Source: an uncultured Bacillota bacterium
GTDB lineage: Bacteria > Bacillota > Clostridia > Oscillospirales > Oscillospiraceae
Length of the DNA stretch: 63,964 bases
Assembly: GCA_947650875.1 (NCBI GenBank)
Contig: CANSXE010000003.1
Location: forward strand, 1 to 63,964
Direction: 5' to 3'
Shown here: one piece after another, positions 25,709-34,973 of the stretch
Layout: every line of letters begins with the position of its first letter
How positions within the stretch are numbered: the first letter of the stretch is position 1
Notes under the pieces: generated by a model
The model's input: the letters and a program-made list of their open reading frames with translations, nothing else
The model's database searches: none
What the model was told of the DNA's origin: nothing
Made by a program: the position numbers and the translations under genes

Positions 25709-26869
25709 TTAATCGTAGACCAGCAGGGCGATCATCTCGTCGTCGATGTTCTCGGCATTGTACCACTGAGCACCGGTGTCCACATCGGAGACGGCCTCAC
25801 CATTGGCGGCCTTCACAGCCATCTCAACGGCCTTGTAGCCGATCTGATAGGGGTCCTGGGTGACAGAACCATAGAACCAGCCCTGACGGACAGCGTTCTT
25901 CTGAGCAGCGCCAGCGTCGAAGCCAGCCACGACCAGGTCGGCGTAGCGGCCGCCCTCGGCCAGGTCCTCACCGTCGGAGACAGCGGCCAGGAAGCCGGTC
26001 ACAGCGCCCTCGTTGGAGCAGAACACGGCGGCCAGACCCTTAACGCCCAGCAGGGAGGTGGCGGCAGTCTGAACAGCGGTGGCCTCGGTGGTGGCGGAGA
26101 TCTCAACACGGATGATGATGGCGGGGTCGGCAACCTTCTTCTCCCACAGGGTGTGGCCCTCGATGGAGACCTTGCCGGGCTGATACTTCTCAGCGACCTC
26201 GGCCATCTTGTTCACGAAGCCGGTGGTGCGGTCGGTGACGGAGGCGGAGACGGCGTCCTGGGAGATACAGCCGATGACAACGGGCTCAGCGGAGGTGGCA
26301 GCCTGCATCTTGGCAACCAGACCCTCGTGCTCGCCGAACTTCTCGGCGGCCAGGGCGGCGGCGGCCTCGTTGTTGGTGGCGGCGGTGGCCTTCACGGCGC
26401 CGCTGGTGTCGTCGGGCACGCCGGAGTCAAAGCCGATGACGGGGATGTTCTTCTCAGCGCACTCAGCCAGAATCTCCTTCACAGCGTCGGTGGACAGGGC
26501 GGCCAGAGCCATGGCCTTGGGGTTCTTGGCCATCTGGTCCTTGACCATGTTCACCTGCTTGTCGATATCGGTCTCAGAAGCGGGGCCGTCGAAGTAGATC
26601 TCCACGCCCAGGTCGGCAGCGGCCGCGTCGGCGCCGGTCTTAACAGCCTGCCAGAACTGGTGCTGGAAGCCCTTGGCCATAACGGGGATGAACATCGTCT
26701 CGCCGCCGCCGTTGGAGGGCTGGGTGGTGCTGGAGCCGCCGTTGGACTGCTGGCCGCTATTGGAAGGCTGCTGGGTGGTGCTGCTCTTGTCGCCACCGCC
26801 ACCGCAGGCGGCGAGGGAGAGCATCATGGCCGCGGACAGGATTGCTGCAAACAGTCTTTTCTTGTTCAT
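25709..26869 (-). CDS. Sugar ABC transporter substrate-binding lipoprotein (type I fold)
   Basis: The protein (386 residues) begins with a lipoprotein signal, MNKKRLFAAILSAAMMLSLA, then the lipobox LAAC and a Gly/Ser/Gln/Thr linker to about residue 58. The mature part is a periplasmic-binding-protein type 1 sugar binder (FIPVMAKGFQHQFWQAVKTG, MAKNPKAMALAALSTDAV, IPVIGFDSGVPDD, VAGFDAGAAQKNAVRQGWFYG, QDPYQIGYKAVEMAV). It would deliver a pentose or deoxyhexose, probably L-fucose, to the permease encoded upstream in the same operon. AAGGAGGA precedes the ATG. Confidence 0.9.
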   Translation of the reverse strand: MNKKRLFAAILSAAMMLSLAACGGGGDKSSTTQQPSNSGQQSNGGSSTTQPSNGGGETMFIPVMAKGFQHQFWQAVKTGADAAAADLGVEIYFDGPASETDIDKQVNMVKDQMAKNPKAMALAALSTDAVKEILAECAEKNIPVIGFDSGVPDDTSGAVKATAATNNEAAAALAAEKFGEHEGLVAKMQAATSAEPVVIGCISQDAVSASVTDRTTGFVNKMAEVAEKYQPGKVSIEGHTLWEKKVADPAIIIRVEISATTEATAVQTAATSLLGVKGLAAVFCSNEGAVTGFLAAVSDGEDLAEGGRYADLVVAGFDAGAAQKNAVRQGWFYGSVTQDPYQIGYKAVEMAVKAANGEAVSDVDTGAQWYNAENIDDEMIALLVYD

Positions 26870-26939
26870 TACATTTCCTCCTTAAATTTTTACGGAAGTT
26901 ATCTATTAAGGGGACGATTGCGCCCCGCTTAATACCAGA

Positions 26940-27932
26940 TCAGGACTTCTTCACCCGGTTGGCCGCCTTGGTGCGCTGGATGTCCAGCAGGACGGCGCCG
27001 ATGACCACCAGGCCGGTGAAGAAAGTCTGCCAGGGGGCCTGGAGACCCAGGTTGGACAGGCCGGTTTTCAGCACGGACATGATAAACACGCCGATGAGGG
27101 TGCCCACCATGGTGCCCGAGCCGCCGGACATGGAGGTGCCGCCGATGACCACGCCGGTGATGCCGTTCATCTCCTGGCCGTTGCCGGTGCCGGGGGTGAT
27201 GGTGGTGTAGGCCGCGGCGTACATGATGCCGGACAGGCCCACAAAGATGCCGCTGAGGGTGTAGACGGCGATCTTCCAGTTGTCCACGTTGATGCCGCTG
27301 AGCCGGGCGGCCTCCTCATTGGAGCCGATGGCAAAGACATAGCGGCCGAACTTGGTCTTGTGGAGGATCAGGGCGGCGATGACAAAGAAGCCAACCAGCC
27401 AGAACACGCCCACAGGGAAACCCTTTATGCCAAAGAGGTCGGCCCGGATGAACACCTTCTTGAACCAGCCGCCCACGGGCTCGGTGGCGGTGGGCCAGGT
27501 CTGAGACTGCACCTTGGTGATGATGGAGCCGAAGCCCTGGCTCATCATCATGGTGCCCAGTGTAGCGATGAAGGGGGGCAGCTTCAGCTTGGCCACCATC
27601 ACGCCGTTGAGGAAGCCGAACACAGCGCCCACCAGCACGGCCACCAGCAGGGAGACAATCAGCGGGAAATGCAACTGCTTGAAGGTATACGCGCCCAGCA
27701 GGGCGGCGCACATCATCACGGTGCCCAGGGACAGGTCGATGCCGCCGGTGATGATGATAAAGGTGACGCCGAAGGCCATGAAGCCGATGTAGTAGCTGGA
27801 TTCCAGGATGTTCTTGAAGACAGTCATGCTGAGGAATCCGTCGCCCACAACGGAGAAGAACACATACAGGATGACCAGTGCCGCCGGGGCCAGCACTTTT
27901 TGCATGTCAATCTTTTTTTCATTCAGTTTCAT
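26940..27932 (-). CDS. Sugar ABC transporter permease (RbsC type)
   Basis: This 330-residue membrane protein has the BPD_transp_2 pattern. It shows many hydrophobic helices and the conserved segments GFMAFGVTFIIITGGIDLSL, GFLNGVMVAKLKLPPFIATL, YVFAIGSNEEAARLSGINV and GTSMSGGSGTMVGTLIG. It forms the membrane channel of the importer with the ATPase encoded upstream. Its ATG overlaps the ATPase stop by 4 bases (27929-27932), typical of coupled transport genes. Confidence 0.93.
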   Translation of the reverse strand: MKLNEKKIDMQKVLAPAALVILYVFFSVVGDGFLSMTVFKNILESSYYIGFMAFGVTFIIITGGIDLSLGTVMMCAALLGAYTFKQLHFPLIVSLLVAVLVGAVFGFLNGVMVAKLKLPPFIATLGTMMMSQGFGSIITKVQSQTWPTATEPVGGWFKKVFIRADLFGIKGFPVGVFWLVGFFVIAALILHKTKFGRYVFAIGSNEEAARLSGINVDNWKIAVYTLSGIFVGLSGIMYAAAYTTITPGTGNGQEMNGITGVVIGGTSMSGGSGTMVGTLIGVFIMSVLKTGLSNLGLQAPWQTFFTGLVVIGAVLLDIQRTKAANRVKKS

Positions 27933-29437
27933 ACTGCTTCCTCCAGTTCACGTTTTGTGGCAAAGGTCATAATCCGCTCCTGGGTGGCCTCGGAGATATC
28001 CAGCTCCCCGGTGACCCGGCCCTCGCACATCACCACCACCCGGTCGGACATACGCAGCAGCTCGGGCAGCTCGGAGGAGATCATGATGATGGACTTGCCT
28101 TCCGCCGCCAGCTGATTCATCAGCTTGTATATCTCGCTCTTGGCGCCCACGTCGATGCCCTTGGTGGGCTCGTCAAAGATGAGCACGTCGCAGTCCCGGT
28201 GGAGCCACTTGGCGATAACCACCTTCTGCTGGTTGCCGCCGGACAGGCTGCGGATCAGGGTCTTCACCGTGGGGGTCTTGATGCGGATTTTGTCCACATA
28301 TTCGGTGGCGGCCTTGTGGATTTTGCCGTCGTCCACAAACAGGGGGCCGGACAGCTTATCCAGCGAGGGCAGGGCGGTGTTGTCGGCCACGCTCAGCCCC
28401 AGGCACAGGCCAAAGAGCTTCCGGTCCTCCGACAGATAGCCGATACCGGCGTTCACCGCGTCCTTGGGGCTGCGGATATTGACCTCCTTGCCCCGTACCT
28501 TGATGGTGCCGCTGTCCCGCCTGTCGGCGCCGCACAGCAGACGCATGGTCTCGGTGCGTCCCGCGCCCATCAGGCCGGCAAAGCCCAGAATCTCGCCCTT
28601 GTGGAGCTTGAAGGAGACGTTTTTCACGTCCAGGGAGGTGAGACCCTCGGCCTCCAGCACCACCTCGGCGTCCGGGGGCACATTGGAATGGCTCTTGGGC
28701 TCCTCGTAGATCACCCGGCCCACCATCATCTGCACCACCTGGTCGATGGTGGTGTCGGCGGTGTTCACGGTGTCCACATACTGGCCGTCCCGCATAACGG
28801 TGATCCGGTCGGTGATCTGCTTCAGCTCGTCCATGCGGTGGGATATGTAGACGATGCCCACTCCGGTGGCCTTCAGCTGGCGGATGAAGGTAAACAGGTC
28901 TTCAATCTCGCTGGCGGTGAGGGCGGTGGAGGGCTCATCCATAATGAGCACCTTGGTGTTCTGGTAGGACAGGGCCTTGGCAATCTCCACCATCTGCTGC
29001 TTGGCCACCGTCAGCCGCTTGATCTGGGTTTTGGCGTTGATGTTCAGGTGGAGGGAGGAGAGCAGCTCCTCCGTCATCCGGTTCTGCTCCCCCTGATTCA
29101 GGATCAGGCCCTTGCTGGGCTCCCGGCCGATGAAGATATTTTCCGCCACCGTCAGGTCCTGCATCAGGTTCAGCTCCTGGTGGACGATGCAGATGCCTTT
29201 GCTCTGCGCGTCCCGGGGGCCGTGAATTTCGATCTCCTGGCCGAAATACTCAATGGAGCCCCCGTCCTTCTGGTAGATGCCGGTGAGAATTTTCATCAGG
29301 GTGGACTTGCCCGCCCCGTTTTCTCCCACCAGGGCCATCACTTCTCCGGCCCGCACCTCCAGGTGCGCGTTGTCCAGCGCGTGGACGCCGGGGAAGTATT
29401 TCTGGATGCCATCCATTTTTAGGATTACTTCACCCAT
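27929..29437 (-). CDS. Sugar ABC transporter ATP-binding protein (RbsA/MglA type, two ABC domains)
   Basis: The 502-residue protein carries two ABC cassettes in tandem. The first has Walker A GENGAGKST (about 38-46), signature LTVAKQQMVEIAKAL and Walker B KVLIMDEPSTAL. The second has the degenerate Walker A GLMGAGRTE, signature LSGGNQQKVVIAKWL and Walker B DVLIFDEPTKGIDVGAK. This asymmetry is normal for RbsA/MglA/XylG proteins. It is the first gene of the minus-strand sugar operon, about 190 bases from its promoter. Confidence 0.95.
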   Translation of the reverse strand: MGEVILKMDGIQKYFPGVHALDNAHLEVRAGEVMALVGENGAGKSTLMKILTGIYQKDGGSIEYFGQEIEIHGPRDAQSKGICIVHQELNLMQDLTVAENIFIGREPSKGLILNQGEQNRMTEELLSSLHLNINAKTQIKRLTVAKQQMVEIAKALSYQNTKVLIMDEPSTALTASEIEDLFTFIRQLKATGVGIVYISHRMDELKQITDRITVMRDGQYVDTVNTADTTIDQVVQMMVGRVIYEEPKSHSNVPPDAEVVLEAEGLTSLDVKNVSFKLHKGEILGFAGLMGAGRTETMRLLCGADRRDSGTIKVRGKEVNIRSPKDAVNAGIGYLSEDRKLFGLCLGLSVADNTALPSLDKLSGPLFVDDGKIHKAATEYVDKIRIKTPTVKTLIRSLSGGNQQKVVIAKWLHRDCDVLIFDEPTKGIDVGAKSEIYKLMNQLAAEGKSIIMISSELPELLRMSDRVVVMCEGRVTGELDISEATQERIMTFATKRELEEAV

Positions 29438-29575
29438 TCCAGTTCTTCCCTCCCAATCTTAAATAAAACTCGTCCTGCTTTCGCGGCGGGCATGTGTCCG
29501 CCGGTTTTCCCGTTGTTCTGCATAAATTTCATTTCCTATTTTTAGACCCAATAACCAAACTTCCAGTTTAAAACT

Positions 29576-29587
29576 CGAATCGTTTCG
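29576..29587. promoter_or_regulatory. LacI-family operator 1 (importer side)
   Basis: The 12-mer CGAATCGTTTCG is the exact complement of the 12-mer at 29746-29757. It lies about 45 bases downstream of the importer -10 box, where bound repressor would block elongation. The flanks only partly extend the palindrome. Confidence 0.65.
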
Positions 29588-29631
29588 TTTTTTAGGGGTA
29601 ATTCCAGGCCGTTTTTTCTGTTCGGTTTCCT

Positions 29632-29660
29632 ATTATAATAGACTTCCGCACAAATTGCAA
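29632..29660 (-). promoter_or_regulatory. Promoter of the sugar importer operon
   Basis: Minus-strand TTGCAA (29655-29660), a 17-base spacer and TATAAT (29632-29637). It is back to back with the lacI promoter in a 336-base divergent region, so one region controls both arms of the regulon. Confidence 0.7.
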
Positions 29661-29683
29661 GACATTTTTTATAAATTTTTGTA

Positions 29684-29712
29684 TTGACAGCACAAAGCTT
29701 TTTCTATATCAT
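29684..29712 (+). promoter_or_regulatory. Promoter of the lacI-fucI-fucU arm
   Basis: A perfect TTGACA (29684-29689), a 17-base spacer and TATCAT (29707-29712) stand 62 bases before the regulator ATG. An operator-like palindrome lies between this promoter and the start codon. Confidence 0.75.
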
Positions 29713-29745
29713 AAAAGGAGCGCAAGCAAAACAGAGTTTTTTACG

Positions 29746-29760
29746 CGAAACGATTCGTTT
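29746..29760. promoter_or_regulatory. LacI-family operator 2 (regulator side)
   Basis: AAACGATTCGTTT (29748-29760) is a perfect 13-base palindrome around a central T, the usual shape of LacI-family operators. It shares the 12-mer CGAAACGATTCG (29746-29757) with operator 1. Its position downstream of the promoter fits autoregulation. Confidence 0.7.
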
Positions 29761-29773
29761 TCAGGGAGGTTAT

Positions 29774-30751
29774 ATGGCGACAATCAAGGATGTGGCCCGG
29801 ATGGCAGGGGTTTCCCAGTCCACCGTCTCAAAATACATCAACGGCGGACAGGTGCGTCCAGCCAATCTGGAATCCATCCGGCAGGCCATCGCCGCCCTGG
29901 ACTACCGGGTCAATCCCTTTGCCCGGAGCCTGAAGACCCAGCGCAGCCACTCCGTCGGCATCCTGCTGCCCACCCTCAGCGTCCCCTTCTACAGCCAGAT
30001 CTTTACTTCCCTAGACAAGGTGCTCCGGGAGAGGGGCTACCACACCATCATCTCCTGCTACTCCTCCGACCACGGGCTGGAGCGGGACTATTTCAATTTT
30101 CTCGTCAGCACCGGGGTGGACGGCCTGATCTATCTGCCGGAAAACCTCACCGCCGACGAATTTTCCGAGATCATCGCCAACCGGAGCGTGCCGGTAATTC
30201 AGGTGGACCGGGCCATCCCCGGCGTCTGCGCCGATGCGGTGCTCACCGACAACACCGAGTCCTCCTGCCAGGCCGTCAGCCACCTGATCCGCAGCGGACA
30301 CCGGCGCATCGCCGCCATCACCGGCCCCGGCTCCATCCAGACGGCTCGGGAGCGCATCGCCGGCTATCTCCGGGCCCTGGAGGAAAACGGCATCCTCTAC
30401 GACGACGCTCTGGTCCTCCGGGGGGAACTCATCTTTGCCACCGGCTACCAGGGCTTTCTCCACATGATGGGGCTGGCCGCACCGCCCACCGCCATCTTCT
30501 CCACCAACAGCGACATCACCATCGGGGTAATCACCGCCGCCCGGGAGCGGGGGGTGAACATCCCCAACGATGTGACGGTGTTCGGCTACGACTGCGTGGA
30601 CGTCTGCTCCATGATGACGCCCCCCCTGCCGGTGGTCTACCAGCCCGAGCAGGAGATCGGCCGCACCGCCGCCCAGTGGCTTATCCGGCGGCTGGAGGGG
30701 GACGGGGACCCGCCCCGCACCGTCCGGCTGAAGTGCAGCCTGCAATTTTAG
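29774..30751 (+). CDS. LacI family transcriptional regulator
   Basis: The 325-residue protein starts with a LacI-type helix-turn-helix and hinge (MATIKDVARMAGVSQSTVSK, then ALDYRVNPFARSLKTQRS) followed by a sugar-binding-protein-like effector domain (SVGILLPTLSVPFYSQIFTS, DGLIYLPENL, FGYDCVDVCSMMTPPL). The ATG at 29774-29776 has GGGAGGT upstream; the frame extends 30 codons further but these overlap the promoter. It probably senses the imported sugar or a derivative and controls both arms through the two matching operators. Confidence 0.93.
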   Translation: MATIKDVARMAGVSQSTVSKYINGGQVRPANLESIRQAIAALDYRVNPFARSLKTQRSHSVGILLPTLSVPFYSQIFTSLDKVLRERGYHTIISCYSSDHGLERDYFNFLVSTGVDGLIYLPENLTADEFSEIIANRSVPVIQVDRAIPGVCADAVLTDNTESSCQAVSHLIRSGHRRIAAITGPGSIQTARERIAGYLRALEENGILYDDALVLRGELIFATGYQGFLHMMGLAAPPTAIFSTNSDITIGVITAARERGVNIPNDVTVFGYDCVDVCSMMTPPLPVVYQPEQEIGRTAAQWLIRRLEGDGDPPRTVRLKCSLQF

Positions 30752-30838
30752 TATATCACGCTTTTCCAGAGCGTCTTATAAGTTCCATACACCCCCGCCG
30801 GACACGGCGGAACAGTCAATACAAGGAGGAAGATTATT

Positions 30839-32650
30839 ATGGCAAAGAACCGGTACATCGGCGAGTATCCCGTCATCGGCATCCGTCCCACCATCGACGG
30901 CCGCCGCGGCCCCCTGAAGGTCCGGGAGTCCCTGGAGGACCAGACCATGGCCATGGCCCAGGCCGCCAAGAAGCTGTTTGAGGAGAACATTTTCTACAGC
31001 AACGGCGAGCCGGTGAAGGTGGTCATTGCCGACACCACCATCGGCCGTGTGGCCGAGGCCGCCGCCTGCGCCGCCAAGTTCAAGAAGGAAAACGTGGACA
31101 TCACCCTCACCGTCACCCCCTGCTGGTGCTACGGCGCCGAAACCATGGACATGGACCCCATGACCATCAAGGGCGTGTGGGGCTTCAACGGCACCGAGCG
31201 CCCCGGCGCGGTGTATCTGGCCTCCGTGCTGGCCACCCACGCCCAGAAGGGCCTGCCCGCCTTCGGCATCTACGGCCATGAGGTGCAGAATCTGGACGAG
31301 GTCACCGACATCCCCGAGGACGTGAAGGAGAAGCTGCTGCGCTTCGGGCGGGCCGCCGTGGCCGCGGCTACCATGCGGGGCAAGAGCTACCTGCAGATCG
31401 GTTCCATGTGCATGGGCATCGGCGGGTCCATCATCGATCAGGACTTCATTCAGGATTACCTTGGGATGCGGGTGGAGAGCGTGGACGAGGTCGAGATCAT
31501 CCGCCGCATGACCGAGGGCATTTACGACGAGGCCGAGTTCCAGAAGGCCCTGGCCTGGACCAAGGAGCACTGCAAGGAGGGCTGGGACAAAAACCCCGAC
31601 TTTGTGAAGGCCTCCCCGGAAAAGAAGGCCGAAGCCTGGGAGTTCACCGTCAAGATGTACTGCATCATCAAGGACCTGATGAACGGCAACCCCAACCTGC
31701 CGGAGGGCCGCGAGGAGGAGATGGTGGGCCACAACGCCATCGCCGGCGGCTTCCAGGGCCAGCGCCAGTGGACCGACTTTTACCCCAACTGCGACTACCC
31801 CGAGGCCCTGCTCAACTCCAGCTTTGACTACAGCGGCGCCCGGGAGCCCTACATCCTGGCCACCGAGAATGACGTGCTCAACGGCCTGGGGATGCTGTTC
31901 ATGAAGCTGCTCACCAACCGGGCCCAGATCTTCGCCGACGTGCGCACCTACTGGTCCCCCGAAGCCACCAAGCGGGCCACCGGCTATGAGCTGGAGGGCG
32001 TGGCCAAGGAGAACGGCGGCTTTATCCACCTGATCAACTCCGGCGCCGCCTGCCTGGACGCCTGCGGCGAATGCGTGGACGAGAACGGCAAGCCCGTTAT
32101 GAAGAAGTGGTGGGAGGTCACCGAGGAGGATATCGAGAAGATGACCAAGGCCACCGACTGGCCCTCTGCGGACTTCGGCTACTTCCGGGGCGGCGGCTTC
32201 TCCAGCCACTACATCACCCGGGCCGAGATGCCCGCCACCATGATCCGCCTGAATCTGGTGAAGGGCCTGGGCCCCGTCCTCCAGATCGCTGAGGGCTGGA
32301 CCGTCAATCTGCCCGACGAGGTGACCGAGAAGCTGATGCGCCGCACCGACTATACCTGGCCCTGCACTTGGTTTGCTCCCCGGTGCGACGGGGTGGAGGG
32401 CAGCCCCTTCCGCTCAGCCTACGACGTGATGAACAACTGGGGTGCCAACCACGGCGCCATCTCCTACGGCCATGTGGGCGCCGACCTGATTACCCTGTGC
32501 TCCATGCTGCGCATCCCCGTGTGCATGCACAACGTGCCCGACGCCGACGTGTTCCGCCCCGCCGCCTGGAACGCCTTCGGCATGGACAAGGAGGGCCAGG
32601 ACTACCGCGCCTGCGCCGCCTACGGCCCCATGTATAAGAATATCCGCTGA
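30839..32650 (+). CDS. fucI: L-fucose isomerase
   Basis: FucI converts L-fucose to L-fuculose (and D-arabinose to D-ribulose) with a manganese ion. The 603-residue protein matches the family along its length: [20 protein letters not shown] at the start, [60 protein letters not shown], and later [20 protein letters not shown] with the C-terminal substrate-site region [27 protein letters not shown] precedes the ATG. It follows the lacI gene by 87 bases, in one likely transcription unit with fucU. Confidence 0.96.
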   Translation: MAKNRYIGEYPVIGIRPTIDGRRGPLKVRESLEDQTMAMAQAAKKLFEENIFYSNGEPVKVVIADTTIGRVAEAAACAAKFKKENVDITLTVTPCWCYGAETMDMDPMTIKGVWGFNGTERPGAVYLASVLATHAQKGLPAFGIYGHEVQNLDEVTDIPEDVKEKLLRFGRAAVAAATMRGKSYLQIGSMCMGIGGSIIDQDFIQDYLGMRVESVDEVEIIRRMTEGIYDEAEFQKALAWTKEHCKEGWDKNPDFVKASPEKKAEAWEFTVKMYCIIKDLMNGNPNLPEGREEEMVGHNAIAGGFQGQRQWTDFYPNCDYPEALLNSSFDYSGAREPYILATENDVLNGLGMLFMKLLTNRAQIFADVRTYWSPEATKRATGYELEGVAKENGGFIHLINSGAACLDACGECVDENGKPVMKKWWEVTEEDIEKMTKATDWPSADFGYFRGGGFSSHYITRAEMPATMIRLNLVKGLGPVLQIAEGWTVNLPDEVTEKLMRRTDYTWPCTWFAPRCDGVEGSPFRSAYDVMNNWGANHGAISYGHVGADLITLCSMLRIPVCMHNVPDADVFRPAAWNAFGMDKEGQDYRACAAYGPMYKNIR

Positions 32651-32709
32651 GCCTGCGCTTCATCCCCTCCCCCACGGGGGAGGGGATATTAAATAAGGAG
32701 GTTATCCCT

Positions 32710-33156
32710 ATGCTGAAAAATATCCCCCCCATCCTCTCCCCCGAGCTGCTGAAGGTGCTGGCTGAGATGGGCCACGGCGACCGCATCTGCATCGGTGACG
32801 GCAACTTCCCCGGCAAGTCCATGGCCGAGGCGGGCGGCGCCGTTCTGGTCCGGGCCGACGGCCACGGCGTCCCCGAGCTGCTGGATGCCATCATGCAGGT
32901 AATCCCTCTGGACGCCTATGTGGAGACCCCCGCCATGACCATGGAGCCCATGGCCTGCGACAAGGACCTGGATATCCCCATCATCAAGGAGTATAAGGAC
33001 ATCGTGGCCAGGTACGACGACCGGGGCGAGACCGCCTTCGGCACCTATGAGCGGTTCGAGTTCTACGACCACGCCAAGCAGTGCTACTGCATCCTCCAGT
33101 CCGGCGAGACCGCCATCTACGCCAACATTATTTTGCAGAAGGGCGTTATCAAATAG
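32710..33156 (+). CDS. fucU: L-fucose mutarotase FucU
   Basis: FucU interconverts the alpha and beta anomers of L-fucose and so speeds up the isomerase step. The 148-residue protein has the RbsD/FucU pattern: ILSPELLKVLAEMGHGDRIC, IGDGNFPGKSM, VRADGHGVPELLDAIMQVIP, and the C-terminal RFEFYDHAKQCYCILQSGE, then AIYANIILQKGVIK. A ribosome site AAGGAGG precedes the ATG. It lies 59 bases after fucI and ends at a strong terminator. Confidence 0.95.
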   Translation: MLKNIPPILSPELLKVLAEMGHGDRICIGDGNFPGKSMAEAGGAVLVRADGHGVPELLDAIMQVIPLDAYVETPAMTMEPMACDKDLDIPIIKEYKDIVARYDDRGETAFGTYERFEFYDHAKQCYCILQSGETAIYANIILQKGVIK

Positions 33157-33187
33157 GCCAACTTTACGGCACAGAGACCAACATATT

Positions 33188-33220
33188 ACACAGGGCAAAG
33201 GCTGAGCCTTTGCCCTGTGT
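33188..33220. terminator. Bidirectional terminator after fucU and the FecCE-type operon
   Basis: A perfect 15-base stem (arm ACACAGGGCAAAGGC at 33188-33202, TGA loop, complement to 33220). The convergent genes fucU and the ABC ATPase end on either side. A T-rich TTCGTT follows on the plus strand. Confidence 0.8.
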
Positions 33221-33225
33221 TTCGT

Positions 33226-33981
33226 TCACTGATAATAATACCGCCAGCCGGCCGGCCCTTCTACACGGCCCAGAGAGACCCCCATAACCCGCCCCAGGGT
33301 CTCTCCCCCGTACAGCTCCTCCGGCGTACCCGTCTGCCGGACCCGGCCCTCATACAGCAGGGCAGCCCGGTGGGCACAGCGCAGGGCCAGGGTCAGGTCG
33401 TGGAGGACCATCACCACCGCCCTTCCCTCCTCCGCCAGACGGCGGGCCAGGGCCATCACCTCCAGCTGGCAGCCCACGTCCAGGTAGGTGGTGGGCTCGT
33501 CCATGAGGATGGTCTCTGTGTCCTGGGCCAGGGCCATGGCCAGATAGACCTTCTGCCGCTGGCCGCCGGACAGCTCCGCCAGCGGCCGGGGGGCCAGCTC
33601 CGCCGCCCCCGCCCACTCCAGCGCCCGGCGTACCATCTCATGGTCCTCCCGCCGGTAGCGCCGGGGGTAGGACAGGTAGGGGAACCGGCCGTGGAGGACC
33701 ATCCGTCCCGCGGTGATGTTGGGGGTGGTCCGGGACTGGGGCAGGTAGGCCACCTTTTTCGCAACCTCTTTGGCGGACAGTTCCTCCAGAGGAACGCCGT
33801 CCACCAGCACCTCCCCGCCGTCCCGGGGCAGCAGGCCGTTGGCCGTCCGCAGCAGGGTGCTCTTGCCGCAGCCGTTTGGGCCCAGGATGGCCAGCACCTC
33901 TCCGGGACGGAACTCCAGGTCTATGCCCTCCAGCACCGGGCGGCCGGGGTAGCCGGCCCGCAGGTTTTTCAGCTCAATCAA
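33226..33981 (-). CDS. Iron-siderophore/corrinoid-type ABC transporter ATP-binding protein (FecE-like)
   Basis: The protein (about 251 residues) has Walker A GPNGCGKST, the Q-loop VAYLPQSRTTPNI, signature LSGGQRQKVYLAMALAQ, Walker B ILMDEPTTYLD and the switch His in VLHDLTLALR. FecE/FepC-like ATPases of this length drive import of siderophores, haem or cobalamin. I start at a TTG (33979-33981) whose last bases overlap the permease stop as TTGA; the much longer frame upstream is just the permease read in another frame. The importer order is binding protein, permease, ATPase. Confidence 0.88.
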   Translation of the reverse strand: MIELKNLRAGYPGRPVLEGIDLEFRPGEVLAILGPNGCGKSTLLRTANGLLPRDGGEVLVDGVPLEELSAKEVAKKVAYLPQSRTTPNITAGRMVLHGRFPYLSYPRRYRREDHEMVRRALEWAGAAELAPRPLAELSGGQRQKVYLAMALAQDTETILMDEPTTYLDVGCQLEVMALARRLAEEGRAVVMVLHDLTLALRCAHRAALLYEGRVRQTGTPEELYGGETLGRVMGVSLGRVEGPAGWRYYYQ

Positions 33982-34973
33982 AGCCCACCGCCCCCTCTCC
34001 GCTGCCGCAGCAGAAGCCAGATGAAGAAGGGTCCGCCTGTCAGCGACAGCACCACCCCCAGGGGCAGCTCGAAGGGAGCGAAGACGAACCGCGCGGTCAG
34101 GTCGCACACGGTGAGCAGCAGCCCACCCCCCAGGGCGGAGGACAGCAGCAGAGGAAAGCTGTCCTCCCCCACCGCCCGGCGCATAATATGGGGCACCAGC
34201 AGGCCCACAAAGCCCAGCAGGCCGGCAAAGCTCACCGCCGCCCCCGCCAGCGCGGCCGCCAGCATAAGCAGGAGCAGCCGCAGCTGTTTGGCCGGCAGCC
34301 CCAGGCTCTGGGCGGTCTCCCGGCCCAGCAGGAGCAGGTCCAGCTCGTTGGACAGGGACAAGGCAATCAGCAGCGCAATCAAAATAACCCAAAAAGCCGG
34401 GGCCAGCCGGGCCATGGACAGGTTTTTCACCCCGCCGATGCGAAAGTCGGTGTAGCCGCTGAGGGCGTCGGGGACGAAGGTGACCACAGCGTCGATGCCC
34501 GCACCGAAAATGCTGGACATGGCCACTCCGGCCAGCACCAGGGTGATCCGGGCGGCCCCCGCCCGTTCAGCGATGAACAGCACCAGCAGCACCCCCGCCA
34601 GCGCCCCCAGGAAGGCGGCAATCGGAGTGAGCTGGACGGCCCCGGGGGCCAGTGCGCAGCACAGGGCGGTGGCCAGCCCCGCCCCGGAGTTGACGCCAAT
34701 CACGTTGGGGGCGGCCAGGGGGTTGTTCAGCACCCCCTGGATGATAACCCCCGCGCAGGCCAGGGCCGCCCCCGCCAGCAGACAGCCACACAGCCGGGGC
34801 AGGCGGGCGTAGAGGACGATGGAGACCGTTGTGCCGCTCCCCCGGCCCAACAGGGCGGCCACTACCTCCCCTGGCGGGATGGATACCGCTCCAAAAGCCA
34901 GATTGGCCACGCAGGACACCAGCACCAGCACCGCCAGCAGGGCGATCAGCCCGGCCCGGCGCTTAGTCCCCAT
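33978..34973 (-). CDS. FecCD-type ABC transporter permease
   Basis: This membrane protein has roughly ten hydrophobic segments and the FecCD motifs RLPRLCGCLLAGAALACAGV, then NPLAAPNVIGVNSGAGLA and GAAVSFAGLLGFVGLLVPHI with MRRAVGEDSFPLL. It forms the channel for a siderophore-, haem- or B12-type substrate. The start is uncertain: ATG at 34971-34973 overlaps the binding-protein stop (ATGGGGACTAA), and an ATG 24 bases earlier also lies in frame. I favour the former, with a weak ribosome site. Confidence 0.9.
   Translation of the reverse strand: MGTKRRAGLIALLAVLVLVSCVANLAFGAVSIPPGEVVAALLGRGSGTTVSIVLYARLPRLCGCLLAGAALACAGVIIQGVLNNPLAAPNVIGVNSGAGLATALCCALAPGAVQLTPIAAFLGALAGVLLVLFIAERAGAARITLVLAGVAMSSIFGAGIDAVVTFVPDALSGYTDFRIGGVKNLSMARLAPAFWVILIALLIALSLSNELDLLLLGRETAQSLGLPAKQLRLLLLMLAAALAGAAVSFAGLLGFVGLLVPHIMRRAVGEDSFPLLLSSALGGGLLLTVCDLTARFVFAPFELPLGVVLSLTGGPFFIWLLLRQRRGGGGL

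Noticed and set aside
33982-34392. N-terminal extension of 137 residues on the FecE-like ATPase
   Set aside because: The extension is Gly/Ala/Arg/Pro-rich and is the permease gene read in a second frame. The permease frame has clear FecCD motifs; a TTG start at 33981 gives a normal ATPase.
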